Positions 36,043 to 47,817 of a stretch of DNA of 64,000 bases are shown here, in pieces. The stretch is taken from the NCBI RefSeq assembly GCF_008831285.2, contig NC_045149.1, positions 746,001-810,000 of the forward strand, written 5' to 3'. Each line of letters opens with the position of its first letter. The first letter of the stretch is position 1. The notes below the pieces were generated by a model. That model worked only from the letters and a program-made list of their open reading frames with translations. It ran no database searches and was not told the origin of the DNA. This DNA is from Nymphaea colorata (taxonomy: Eukaryota > Streptophyta > Magnoliopsida > Nymphaeales > Nymphaeaceae). The position numbers were made by a program, and so were the translations under genes.

Positions 36043-36899
36043 CCACCACTATCGGAATTGCTGGACAGGGGTGTATTGCTTGTGTCAATGGGAAGAAAAG
36101 TGAACCACCTAAGGCTAGCCCCGCATGGGATATGTGGTTTCTTGAAGACAACCAAATAAAAACTTGGATGGTCCACTATGTGTCCTCTAATATTCAACCC
36201 CTCATTCTTTGTAAAAGAACTGTTAAGGATATGTGGGTTATTTTAGAACAAATGTATGGTCGGAAGAAGAAAAATATTCGTGTATATCAGCTAATGAAAC
36301 ATGTCTACGTCCTACGGCAAGGAGAACTTTATGTGGCAAACTTTTATGTGACATTAAAATCCAATTGGGAGGAACTTGATTATTACTCCGATGATACTTG
36401 GAATTGTCTTCAAGACCAGTTGCGTTATTCAGCCAAAAAATGGAAGAACATGGTGTTTATGTTTTTGCTTGGACTGAATGATGACTTCGAAGGCTTTAGA
36501 AGTCAAATTCTTAATTCAAAAGATATGATCAGCATTGATGATATTTATTCTCGCGTTGAGGCTGAAGAGCAGCGATGCCTTTCTATGACAGGGAAAATGG
36601 GGACTCGTTCCACATGTAGTGAGCGACCTGCCCTTTTTAGCCGAGCGCCTATGGGGGCTACCCGACCCTCTCAGAAATTTACTCACTGCAAGAAACCCGG
36701 TCACACCATTGAGTTTTGTTGGGATCTGCATCCTGAGAAAAAGAATAATTGTGGAAAAACTTCTAGTGGGGAGAAGTCTATTTCTGGAGTTGCAAATCTA
36801 GATGGGGGAAAAGGAACAACATTTGCCGATCAAATTCATGAGCTTCGTGCATACTTAAGTCGCATTGAACTAGTCAGGCTGAGTCATCAAATGATGTGA
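36043..36899 (+). pseudogene. Copia-3 gag
   Basis: The longest clean frame is 36132-36899 (255 residues): MWFLEDNQIKTWMVHYVSS, MWVILEQMYG, VYVLRQGELYVANFYVTLKS, NWEELDYY, FLLGLNDDFEGFRSQIL and SIDDIYSRVEAEE. These are ordered landmarks of UBN2-type copia capsid proteins. The zinc knuckle reads F-T-H-C-K-K-P-G-H-T-I-E-F-C, so the first Cys of CCHC is Phe. The N-terminal part is truncated or shifted (the start is not clear), while the core is unusually well kept for such an old copy. Confidence 0.82.
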
Positions 36900-36949
36900 A
36901 AGACAATCGCGCCCTTGCTATCTCTGGTGAAAAAAGTAATTCTTGTATA

Positions 36950-38160
36950 GGAGAGTAGATTGTTGATAATGGTGCTATCCACCACATGACCGGCAATCCT
37001 AATTTTTTTTCATGAATATAAGCTCTCTTCTAAAAAGGTTTCTCTTGCCAATGGTTCATCTATCTCTGTAGCTAGAAAATGGAGTTTTTCACTGCTAAAT
37101 AAGTTCTTAGTTCACAATGCCTTACATGTTATTCACCTCCCCTTAAACCTCTTGTCAGTTAGCAAGATTATGAAAGAAATGAATTGCAAACTTTTTTTTT
37201 TTGCTAATCGTTGTGTCTTGCAGGACTTGATGGTGGGAAGAGGATTAAGATCAGTTTGGTTTCTGAGGGTATGTATCGATTACCCATGCGTATTGCCATA
37301 GCTCTCGTGATAGTAGTTAAGAAGGCAAAGAAGAGTGGAGAGGATTTCCTTCAGCTTGTCTTGTGGTGGCATGAGAGGCTTGGGCATCTTCCATTTGGAA
37401 TACTTAGATAGTTGTTTCCTGACTTATTTTTTAGTCTACATATGAATATGTTATCTTGTGATGTTTGTCATTTAGTTGTTAGGGCTTTGTACCTTGTGTC
37501 TACAAGTCATTCTAATGAAGTTTTTGCTTTTATTCATTCAAATGTATAGGGGCCTTTGGGAATTCCTTCTTGTCATGGGTTTCAGTACTTTATAACATTT
37601 ATAGATGATTATTCTCGTAACACTTTTGTGTACTTGCTGAAGGACTATAGTGGAGTGTCCAATGTCATTGAAATTTCCATTATTCTTGTGAAAACTCAGT
37701 TTGGAGCTTCTGTTAAGACCTTCCGCTCTGTCAATGCACGTAAGTATATGTGTCATTTTCTTGATAGCTTCTTTCGACAAAAAGGGATTGTTCATAAAAC
37801 CTCTTGTAGTTATACCCCTCCTCAAAATGGGGTTGCCGAATGCAAGAATCGTCAGTTGTTAAGTGTCACAAGGGCTCTTTTGTTCCAACGACATCCTCCA
37901 AAGAAGTATTGGGGGGATGTTGAGCTAACCAATGCATATTTGATTAATTGTACGCCTAATCGTGTGTTGAGTAAACAAATGCCTCATTCTATGTTAGCAG
38001 AGAGTCATGAACCTTTTTGTCTTCCACCTCAGGCTTTTGGCTATGTCTATTTTATTCACAATTATAGTCCTAATATCAGAAAACTTGATCTAAAGTCGAT
38101 TAAGGGAGTGTTTTTTAGTTATTCTCCTACTCAAAATGATATAAGTGTGTAGACCCTTCT
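36950..38160 (+). pseudogene. Copia-3 protease and integrase, broken
   Basis: Protease: IVDNGAIHHMTGNP near 36958, where the usual DSG has become DNG. Integrase: WWHERLGHLPFG (about 37367) and SCDVCH (about 37457) give the zinc-binding part; the core frame 37556-38152 has ITFIDDYSRNTFVYLLKD, FRQKGIVHKTSCSYTPPQNG and ALLFQRHPPKKYWGD. Of the DDE triad, the first Asp (usually HSDVWGP) reads Asn in HSNV, the second (SDNG) reads Val in SVNA, and Glu is kept in NGVAECKNR. Catalysis is therefore lost even where the frame is open. Confidence 0.82.
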
Positions 38161-38299
38161 ACTAGTTGTGTATGTGTAACCAATGATGTCTCCTTCCTGA
38201 AACATGTTCCTTATTTTGGTAAGAATTTTCTTTAGGAGGGGGGGGGGTCCATAAGAAGAGAAGAGTATTCTCCAAATCAAGAGATTCAATTTACAGACT

Positions 38300-40182
38300 T
38301 TTTGAGAGTAAAAAAATGAATTTACAGGCATTCTAGAGCACAAAATGGATGATGGTTGCTCAAATAGGAATGAGAAAGGGCAAGATTGCTTGTTTGGGCA
38401 GGTTTACTCCAAGAAAATATTGACTACAAAAGAACTTATTGGTGAGTTAACTTGTCTCAATCTCAATCCTAATCATAGTCCTTCCTTGGAAGACCCAAGT
38501 CGTGCCTGTGAGATGTCGATCGAAGGTGGTTAGACATAAGATGGAAATGAAAAGTTACCCTATTGGTAATTTCATAGCATATCCAAAGGTGAACAAGAAT
38601 TACAAATGTTTTATATTGACTCTTTCTATAATTGTGATTTTCAGGACTGTTACTGAAGCCCAGAGCAATCCCAAGTGGGCTCATGCAAAACAAGAAGAAA
38701 TAGAAGCATTGAATAAAAATAGAATGTAGGAGGTGGTAAACATCCCTGAAGTGGCTCATTTGGTAGGATGCAAGTGGGTCTACATCATTAAATATAAGCC
38801 CGATGAAGTGTGGACAGATACAAAGCTTGCTTGGTTGCCAAGGGGTTTAGTCAGAAATATGGATTGACTACTTAGAAACATTTACTCCTATTGCAAAGAT
38901 GAAGACTGTTAGAATTATTCCCTCCTTAACAATAATAAATGAGTGGAAGATGTACCAATTTGATGTTAAGAACACAATTTCTAAATGGAGACTTCGAAGA
39001 AAAAGTGTATATGTGCATGCCTCCATGATTTGAGGAACCTGAAAAATGCTGCAGGTTGAAAAAAGCTTTGTATAGGCTCAAGCAGTCTCTCCAGGCATGG
39101 TTTAAACAAGTTAGCTTGTAATGAGACAATATGGATACCATCAATGAAATTGAGATCACACTCTCTTTGTAAAGAGAAAGGAGCACAAAGTAACTCTTTT
39201 GTTGGTATATGTTGATGATATGATTGTCAAAGGTAATAATGAAGATAAAATAATAAGGTTAAAGGAACTCTTGGCTCTTGAGTTTAACCTCAAAGACCTT
39301 GGCAAGTTGAAATATTTTATTGACATTGAAATTGCTAGGTTAGGCACAAGTCTTGTGTTAAATCAAAGAAAGTACCCTATAGATTTATTAAAGGAGACTC
39401 AAAAACATGGGTATAGACCTGCTTCTACTCCTACGGATGATGTTAACAAACTTAGCCTCAAAGATGGGGAGCTCCTCTTTGAAGAAGCAAAAGGAAGATA
39501 TCAACGTCTTGTTAGGAAATTGATTTATCTCACTCTTACTAAACCTGATATTACCTTTGATATGAATGTGATGAATCAATTTATGCATGCATCCACATAT
39601 GTTCACTTAAATGTAGTTGACAGGATTTTATGTTATTTGAAGAAGAGTCTTGGCAAGAGCCTCTTACACATTAAGCAAGACTCTCTTGAGATTGAAGGGT
39701 ATTCTGATGCTGAATGGGTAGGATGTGTGGATACTAGGAGATCCACCTCAGGTTACTATATTTACTTAGGAGGAAATCTCGTAATATGGAGAAGTAAGAG
39801 ACAAGATGTCTATTCTTGTTGCAGTGCTAAGGCTGAATATAGGGCTGTGGTCATGGGAGTCTCTAAGTTGTTGTGGCTGAAAGTGCTATTGACTGATCTA
39901 GGAGACAAAAATCAGGGTCCAATGAAGATATATTGTGATAACAAGTCGACAATCAACTTAGACAACAATCTGGTGTTACATGATAGAGCAAAGCATGTGG
40001 AGATTGATCGACATTTCATTCGAAAGAGAATTGATGCTAAAGAGCTTGTTCTACCATACATGAAGACTAAAGACCAAACAACTGATGCACTGACCAAAGC
40101 GTTGCTATCTACTTCATTTGAGAGAAATCTATCCAAGTTGGGCATGTTTAATTTTTATGCCCAACTTGAGGGGGAGTGTTGA
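38300..40182 (+). pseudogene. Copia-3 reverse transcriptase and RNase H
   Basis: The N-terminal half is broken: FRTVTEAQSNPKWAHAKQEE (about 38640), HLVGCKWVY (about 38757) and later pieces in shifted frames. From 39199 a clean frame of 327 residues runs to 40182. It holds LVYVDDMIVKGNNEDKI with catalytic YVDD (39208-39219), NLKDLGKLKYFIDIEIAR, then RNase H: YSDAEWVGCVDTRRSTSGYY, SAKAEYRAVVMGVSKLLWLK, YCDNKSTINLDNNLVLHDRA and TKDQTTDALTKAL. The frame ends inside the polypurine tract and LTR start. The 3' half of pol is far better kept than the 5' half. Confidence 0.9.
40168..40176 (+). other. Polypurine tract of copia-3
   Basis: GAGGGGGAG ends at the TG of the 3' LTR; plus-strand primer site. 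Confidence 0.8.
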
Positions 40183-40423
40183 CATGCCGCATTGTCCGGG
40201 TTCGGGTCTGGACCCTGTCAGACCCGTAGTCTTGTTGTATTCTATTTGCGTATCTTGTAACCCAATTTTTTCAAGTTAATGATATTAAGAGAGAGCGAGA
40301 TACCTACAGCTAGTGGGTGCCGAAATCACCCCCATCGTGGTTTTTCTTCCCTTGAGTCGAGGGTTTTCCACGTTACATTCATCATCGTTTTCTACTGCCC
40401 TCCACGGTTCTAATGTTCCAACA
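40177..40423 (+). repeat. 3' LTR of copia-3
   Basis: 247 bp, same ends as the 5' LTR, with scattered substitutions at roughly 15-20% of positions. Confidence 0.9.
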
Positions 40424-40428
40424 ACACA

Positions 40429-41480
40429 CATGAAGATAAGTTTTGAAATCAACCTACACTTGACAATATGCTCATTATTAAAACACAGAACAATATGCTC
40501 AAAGTCAACTTTGAATCTAAACACAATTTAGGTTTAAATCATGGATTTCACTCATGCACAAATCCCAAGGTAGAATGACGAGTCCAAGTCCTAATCTAGT
40601 ACTCAAAACTAAATTCAAATTAGGTTTCTGAAACTCAAATCCAATTCATAATCAAAATCATTCGCCTGCATAGGGACTAGTTGTGCATGGTGGAATTTGA
40701 ATTTACCAATATCCACTCCGATTTGTTTGAAAAAAGGAATTTACTAGCATTTGTAATTAGTAACTAGCATTTTGCAATAGACAAAAAAAGTGGTATTATC
40801 TTACACATTATTAATGCAATTGTAGATGATACCTGTCACTGACTTCAAGGAATTGGTTGATGCTTTTGTTGGCAAAGTTTGGCATGCACCTAGTTCTCTT
40901 GCTGCCCGCACGTAGTTTGCGAAGGTCAACTGTATCATTAAAAATATACAAGGGCTGGCAAATACTCAAAATCAAAATGGTCAAGATATTAATAATTGAA
41001 GGGCATGGTATTCCTATACAAGTTCATCTACAATGAGGATTAGTGACATTACAAGCATGAAGTTGACATGTTGAACTTTGTATGGAGTGTCTTCTTAAAA
41101 GAGGGGAATATTAACCTATTTCAACTCTATACATTTCCATCATGCAATGCTTACATTTCATGTATGGTGAAATTTTCCAATCCATTGATGGTTATTGCGC
41201 AAATCAAGTTCTATATCTTTGACGATCGAGTGCACATTCCTTTGGATAGACAAGACTTCTCCATGCTTGATACATATTTCTTCAAACCATTTTGTTGCCT
41301 GTACTACAATAAAAAAAATCCAAAACATTGGAAAAATCTGCGTCATTGATTTTGGTTTGGTATAAAAGATAAAAGAACAAGAAGTGGTTGGATGTAATGG
41401 AAAAATGTGAACACCCCATATTTCCTCCATTACAATATGAACATTTTACCCTTACATTACCTATTTTATTCTTATTTTTT
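40429..41480. other. Gene-free stretch
   Basis: AT-rich; no gene recognised on either strand. Confidence 0.4.
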
Positions 41481-41799
41481 AATGGTCTTCCAACATAGCT
41501 AATCTACAACCCTAGAACATTGTCAGACCATCCCACTCTACCCCAATGTCACTTTTATCATTTTACCCTCAAACCATAGGTGAACCTTTGAAGTTAGGTG
41601 GTTGAGTTGAATCATAACCTAATTAACCTTTTCTAACATTAAAACAGGTCTGAAGACCCTATTTCCTTCCTTTTTAGAGATTTGTTAAGCTTATTTTAGC
41701 TTAAAATAATCCATTTTGGCTTAGTTGGCCCATTTTAGCAAACAAAATAATAGGTTTTAGGAAAAGCTAGCCCTTTTTAGCAATCTAAGAGTCTGTAGG

Positions 41800-42840
41800 T
41801 TAAGATGTAGAGTGTGTGGCTTCAAACCTTGCCAAATTTAGAAACCTAATTTACAACATTGCCTAATATAGCTCATCAGACCCACTAGAGTCGAACAAAA
41901 CTGTATTAGACCCCAGTAGGACCCACAAACCTCAAAACCTCTAATTCGGCAAAAAATAGCAGTGTGAACCCCATAAACTCTTGTCCTTAAAATCTTGCCT
42001 TAAATAACTATAGTACCTTCTACAACCCTAGTTCTGCTAATACTGCAAAACAACTTTTGTAGATCTCCACGACCTCAATAAACAATTCTTGCACAAAATA
42101 GCTTCACCATACCCCATGTACCTCAGATTACCAAAAAATGTCTAAAATAGTCCAAGAGAACCCCCAAAACAAAACCTACAAAAATTAGCCCAAATAAGGT
42201 CCACAAACCCTGATCTGGCCAAACCTATCAGAAATAACTTTGAATGAATCTATCAACCCTAGTCTTCTCAAACCTGTCAAATATAGCTTCAATTGACCTT
42301 CAAAAATGACAATTTATCGAAATGTCTAAAATTAGGTTTGCAATAGCCACCTATGGCATTCTATCAAAACCTGCCTTATGTAGGTTCAACCTAACCCTTC
42401 AAACTGAGTTCTCTAAACCCTACCTAAAGTCAACTTGTTACAGCCCGCTAAACCATAAATCCCAAAACCTAGCCAATTTAGATTTAGAAAGAATTTCGGA
42501 TCTCCACTCAATCCTTCCTATCAGAAATAGTCTCAATACAACCCAGAAATCTCAATTCCTTGAAACGTACAAAGTTTAGCCCATACAGAGTCTATAAACA
42601 TTAGATCTCAAACGCCTACCTAGATTAAATATTTTGGGAAACTCAAAAATTACTTTCCAAGACTGGCCAAATTTAGCATCTTGGATCCCACAAACTTCAT
42701 GTCCTAAAAAACTGCTTGAAATAGCCTCAGCAGAGCCCTTGGGTTCTACATCTATAAAACTTGCCAAATTTAGAACCAGGGGACCCACTCATCCCACATT
42801 CTCAAAACTTGCCTAATCTAGAGTACACTCACTAATTTAA
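41800..42840. repeat. Eroded minisatellite of about 48 bp, G-poor on the plus strand
   Basis: About 20 units can be read one after another. Each ends in a variant of CAAAACCTGCCAAATTTAGC followed by about 25 bases with an ACCCACAAACYCTAG-like phrase. Examples of the anchor: AAACCTTGCCAAATTTAG, AAACCTGTCAAATATAG, AAACCTATCAGAAATAA, AAAACCTAGCCAATTTAG, AAAACTTGCCAAATTTAG. Spacing is mostly 44-52 bases. Units differ a lot, so the array is old. Frames at 42322-42816 follow the repeat and are not genes. Confidence 0.65.
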
Positions 42841-43250
42841 CCCATTTCAACTAAAACTAAGCCGAGCTGTGCTCACTGAACCTAGTTTGTCGACCCTAGA
42901 TCTAGCCAAACTCAACTTGAGTCATCCAAACCTAGCTAAAATAACTTGATCTAGGTTCAAGTCCTATCGAGCCAAGATTCAACTCCTACTGAAAGCCAGC
43001 ACCAGTTTAGCTCAGCATATTCAAACCTATTGAGCCCAATGTCAATCCATTCTCAATTTAACTATTCTTAGTTGAGGTTTCAAACAACTAAACCAAGCTC
43101 ATTCAAACATGTTTCAGTTTGACCATGCTTGGTCAACTAAAGCCAACCACTTAAACAAATCCCAATTTCACTTATCCTATGCGGACTTACGTCAACTAAG
43201 CCTAAGCCAAGCCCACCTAGCTCAATGGGACCCAACAAGAAGTGCCCCCT
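42841..43250. repeat. Second degenerate array (CTCATTCAAACCTAGTTTAGCTCA-like)
   Basis: Directly follows the 48-bp array. Words such as TCAAACCTAG, TTTAGCTCAGC, AACTAAGCC and AAGCTCATTCAAAC recur at roughly 25-base spacing. It is again G-poor on the plus strand and non-coding. Confidence 0.45.
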
Positions 43251-43460
43251 TCTATTTCAATTCAAATCTAGATCTGCATCTTCAATCTAGATCTGAATCT
43301 ATAATGCTAAATCTAGATCTATTAGATCCATATCTCATTCTAGATCCTGATCTGGATATTCAATCCAAACCTTTCATCTGGTTTTTTATCCAAATAATTT
43401 TTTTTAATCCAAATCTTGATCCAAGTCCAAATATATGTCCTCTACTCAAAATTTGAAGCT
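43251..43460. repeat. AGATCTAGATCC/ATCCAAAT degenerate array
   Basis: Short stretch of AAATCTAGATCTG, TAGATCCATATC and AATCCAAATC words like those at 22860-23690. 43461-44232 after it holds no gene; a CT run lies near 43850-43890. Confidence 0.55.
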
Positions 43461-44237
43461 CCTAAAAGATGGCACTTGTCAGCAGGTGTAATCCTAGCCA
43501 TCTAGATTAGGGTTGGCATATTTTTCAATAGCGTTAAAATTATGGCCACCCTAGTCACGACCACTCTAGGATTTACACCCCCCAAAAATCACTAAAATGT
43601 CACTCCACAACATTATACATGGAGGTCAGAGGCGGACGACTCCTCATTTTTGACTTAGCCAATTTTCATGTATGTCCCTCTCTCTATAGTTTCTTAGTCT
43701 TTTTCATTCTTTATTTGTAGATGCTTCCACTTAGCCAATTTTCAGGAAGAAGAGGAGCTTTTTCTGCCCCTAGAGCATCTCTTCTTGGACATGCATAGGA
43801 GGAAGAAGAAGGAGGGGATGACCAGCAAGGTCATGTGACCAAACTTCCTCTCTCTCTCTGCCCCTTTTCCCCCCACTCTCTCCCCCCTCTTATCATTTTT
43901 TTTACTTCAGTAATTTAATCTTTTTCATGTGTTGCATGGTAAAAAAGAGCCCTTTACATGGCTTGTTTAAGCCATGAATTCAACCATGCACCACTAAATA
44001 TCTGGAGAAAGTGATGGGGATTTAATGTATTTGTTGGTGGATCTATATAAAATCCAGCTTGTTTGCAATTTATGGATTCTATCTCGTTATGCAAGATGGA
44101 CATTCTTAATATACATAATGTTCTTCATGCCATTAACATGTTGTTTTGCACAATCTATGTGCAAGACTCATACATACATGGCAATATCAACAATAATTTG
44201 CTTTCCAGTCTATGTAGCATTTTCATACATCTTTTAT

Positions 44238-44425
44238 TATAACAACCCGACCCACTCCCAGGCTCGGGTCCCTGGTTTGACGGATCCCAACCCACCCCTA
44301 GCAGTTTCGGCTTCAACCCAAAAAGGCTAGGAACCAGGACAATCATATCTTTAATGACCTCCTTTATAAGCCCTTGAAGATCCCTTACAATCTTCAATAC
44401 GGGACTAAACTTATGGGGTGTTACA
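44238..44425 (-). repeat. Terminal repeat (3' LTR) of the TRIM
   Basis: 188 bp. Plus-strand start TATAACAACCCGACCC, end GGGGTGTTACA. Partner at 44502-44690. Confidence 0.9.
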
Positions 44426-44501
44426 ATCCACCCCCCTTAAGGCACACACGTCCATGCGTGTGGGACCCCAAGTCCGAGTGCTGTAACTGCTCTGATATCA
44501 C

Positions 44502-44690
44502 TATAACAACCCGGCCCACTCTTGGGCTCGAGTGCTTGGTTTGGTGGATCCCGACCTGCCCCTTAGCAGTTTCGGCTCTAACCCCAAAAAGGTTAGGGAC
44601 CAGGACAATCATCTCATTAATGACCCCTTTATAAGCCCTTAAAGATCATTCACAATCATCAATACGAGACTAAACTTATGGAGTGTTACA
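44502..44690 (-). repeat. Terminal repeat (5' LTR) of the TRIM
   Basis: 189 bp. Plus-strand start TATAACAACCCGGCCC, end GGAGTGTTACA. On the minus strand it is followed at once by the primer-binding site. Confidence 0.9.
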
Positions 44691-44695
44691 TTTAT

Positions 44696-47695
44696 TGTCT
44701 TGCTACTCGCATGCATATAGCATATACTTACGTGTTTGCTATTATATGATACCTATTGCCCAAGTTAGTAATCACATAATTCATGTGCACACCCTTTCAT
44801 GCACGTAAGTCATGTAAATATTAAGTTACATTTGTTTGGTTTAATTTCAGTTCATATCTAGAAGTTTCATCTGAATTGCAGAACTCATACTTTTGTGTCC
44901 AGATGTTTGATTTTAATGTTTAAGCACTCATTGGATTTGTCCATGGAACTTTTTTCATGTAGTGTTGATGTCGTTTACACTCTCTATCATGAAAAATACA
45001 GGATACTGTTTTTTCTGCATGAAAAATATCTGAAATGCAAAAATTTGATCTATGTTCATGGCTTTATAGTGAACAAATGAGGAAGAATCTTGCAAACCAA
45101 TAAAAGGAAAACTTGTTCTTCTTTGTATGAGCTTTCCAATAGGTCCAAATTTACATGTTTTGGAGGTTGTTTGGCACATCTGCTAGTGTAATTACAGAAA
45201 CTGATTCTCTGCAATCTGAGTTTTAGTAGAAATCCATATGATGAGAAAGAACATGATCGAGGCCCACTCTTAACAGCTGGATTGAAAATTTAACATCAAA
45301 TTTTAAATCTAGCATCTGGATTTTACAGTTTGTAGATGTTTAGAGTCATGTCTACAATCAATATATTGTTTTCCTTTGTAAGTTGGGTCATGGTTATCGT
45401 GTAAAATGGTCATTAAGAGTTATAGAAACAGCCTATTTGGGTGTATCTCTTTATTGGCATACAGTCTTTTCTTTGGTTTATCATACAGATGTGTTTGTTG
45501 TTTGATCTGCTTCTATTTAAAGTGATGAATCACTAAATGATTGGTGTGGTCCAGGCAAAATCATTGTTTCCGGAAGTTAAAAGTAGATGATTTCATTCTA
45601 AGAATTTAAGTTTTATGGATTCATCATGCTTGCATCTTTACTTTCATAAGTTTGGAGCTATGATCAATGTGGGATCAGCTTACCTTATGAAAAATTTAAA
45701 ATACAAGTCATTTCATATTTGTGTTTTTTAGACATGTCGATTTTTTAGTGCAAGGTCTTGCTTATAGAGTATCCATGTTGATTTCTCATGGATTTTCTCA
45801 TTTGTTTCAGTTTAAATGCGTTCCAATCATTAAATTTAGTGATAATCACACATTAGAAGTTGCATCATATTTGACTTTCATGTTTGAAGTGTTGTAATTG
45901 GTGGTCTTGCATTTATGCTATTATGCTTGTCATCTTGTGTTTACATGGTGCACGCATTCTATTTTATTCATTTTAACTTAGACAAGTTTTATTTGATATA
46001 TTTGATATTCACAATACATTAAAATTCATATTGCATCCTCTATATTTCATGCACATGAGATGTTGCAGGCATTTCATACATTAGTTCCAATGTTTAGGAC
46101 ATGGAGGAACCTAAATCTAAAATAGATTTCAAAATTTAGGTAGCTAGGTTATTTAGTTCTCCTAAAAATCTGTTTTCTGAAATTTTCAGTGTTGACCTAA
46201 ATTTGTCGTTTTGTTTCTCTCAAATCATAAGTCTTTTTGATGAACTGTAAAAGACTTTAACTTTTCACGTGTAAACTTCAATCCCATCAAAATTCACGGA
46301 ATTCCATAATGAGTTGGTCCAATATTTGGCAGAATTACAGAAATTGGTTTTCTGCAAAATTCAGTTTGCAAAAATTGGTACCGTAATTGCTGCCAACTTG
46401 TGAACTAAATGTCTTCGATTTAGAAACCCTTTCTCATTCCATGAACTCTTGCTATCTCCTGTGTGTGGCTGGTTTCTCTACACAAAATTTTATGTGAATG
46501 CAAGGTGTCTAGCCCCTCCATCGAGCCCGATTTCCAAAATCTGTTTCTTTCCAAAACTGTGACATGCTCTAAACATGTTGCAACTTTTTAGAAAGGTATC
46601 TTGGAGCTTCAAAACGAAACCTTAGAGTGATTCTTCAGGCTTATTGACTTTATAACATACTGTATGGATAAATGATGCCCAAGTGATTAAACCCACAATC
46701 ATGTTGTAAAATTAGAGTCCCTCCTTTATTAGCCTTCTACATAATCATGTTATGTTCTTGTATAACTAGTTTTCTGTACTAGATTCATAACATCATATCT
46801 TCTAGCCTATGAAACCTTTTCCAAATCCATAAAAGGATGCTTGTCTGATACATAGAGAGGTCAAGTTCCAAATTTTAGGAGAATCCATATCCATTTTTTG
46901 TAACTTACTTCTTCCCAAAGATGGCTGCAAAGTAGGACTGCTGTAATTTTGCAGCAGTAAACTATATTTCTGTCACAGGTTGTGCACTCCCTCTTTTCGT
47001 GTTTATGCATAGTTTCTCCAAACCAACATTTTAAACATATTTTCTATTATACTAAGAAAGATCCACCCAACTTTTATCCTCATCCAAGCCCGCTTGTCAG
47101 GTCTTCCTGAGCTTCTAATATGTCTGTGGGATCATATGTTAAATTCTCAATCTTTTAGGATGTTGAAATTAGAGAGTTCGCCCCCTAACTTCAAATACAG
47201 GTTGTCTTGCCCCAATCTAACACTTGGGTGTTGTTTATACATGCCAAATGAAGGTTGACCTTAGTTTGCACAAAAATCGTAGTTTGTTATCTACACATTT
47301 TCAAAGATTTTCAAACTCTCAAAATCCTATATTCTGGAATGTAACATAGAAGTGGAATATTGTCACATTCACCTTGTTTTCACTTTTAGGCAGGTTTTCC
47401 ATATGTCATCCTTGGATTTGGTATCCTCCACGTGGTCAATAGTCGCTCATATGATTTCATCGGTTACTTAAAAAATCAAGGGGTCAGGTAGGCTTCCTTT
47501 CATTTTATGTTACCTCAAAATTATGCATATGTCCACAATCATTACTCGTCATGCATTGTCTAGGACTTGTAATTACCAGGGAATCTTGCCCATGCATGAT
47601 CAACTTGTCCTTAGTATGTTTTGCATTCATTAGCTAAAATTTCATGCATAAGTTTACCTATATTTTATGATTAGGTGTCGTCGTGCAACATGTAG
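44696..47695. other. Gene-free AT-rich stretch of 3 kb
   Basis: No coding signal on either strand. The style of the sequence (long stretches without stop-free frames, scattered TTTCTG and AAAATTTG words) would fit an old LTR or intron-like DNA, but no matching second copy or element terminus was seen inside the window. Confidence 0.35.
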
Positions 47696-47698
47696 GAG

Positions 47699-47783
47699 GC
47701 TATGTCACATTGGTATGGGTATAGTACAGGTACCGGTTCGGGTATGGGTACAAAGTATTTTCAAAAAACTTGGTTACGGGGTG

Positions 47784-47817
<34 letters not shown>

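Larger units (their letters stand above)
34787..40423 (+). mobile_element. Copia-3: Ty1/copia LTR retrotransposon, decayed, both LTRs present
   Basis: The element runs from TGTTGACATG at 34787 to GTTCCAACA at 40423. The order is LTR, primer-binding site, a leader of about 1 kb, gag, protease, integrase, reverse transcriptase, RNase H, polypurine tract, LTR. Flanking pentamers are GCACA (34782-34786) and ACACA (40424-40428), a target duplication with one mismatch. The LTRs differ by roughly 15-20% by eye, so this is an old insertion, older than copia-1. It is a different family from copia-1: LTRs and gag share no obvious sequence. Confidence 0.92.
44238..44690 (-). mobile_element. TRIM element (terminal-repeat retrotransposon in miniature), 453 bp, intact structure
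   Basis: Two direct terminal repeats (44238-44425 and 44502-44690, 188 and 189 bp) enclose only 76 bp. Read on the minus strand, each repeat starts TGTAACAC and ends GGGTTGTTATA. The 5' repeat is followed by a primer-binding site GTGATATCAGAGC (44501-44489; initiator-Met tRNA type), and the 3' repeat is preceded by a polypurine tract TTAAGGGGGGTGGAT (44440-44426). A perfect 5-bp target duplication, TTTAT, flanks it (44233-44237 and 44691-44695). No coding capacity; mobility would need proteins from another LTR element. The repeats differ by about 10-15% by eye. Confidence 0.9.

Noticed and set aside
42322-42816. Frames of 60-85 residues in the 48-bp minisatellite field
   Set aside because: They follow the repeat units and vanish where units drift; no protein signal.
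44696-47695. Large solo LTR or unknown retroelement
   Set aside because: Style is suggestive but no second copy, primer site, polypurine tract or target duplication was found in the window.
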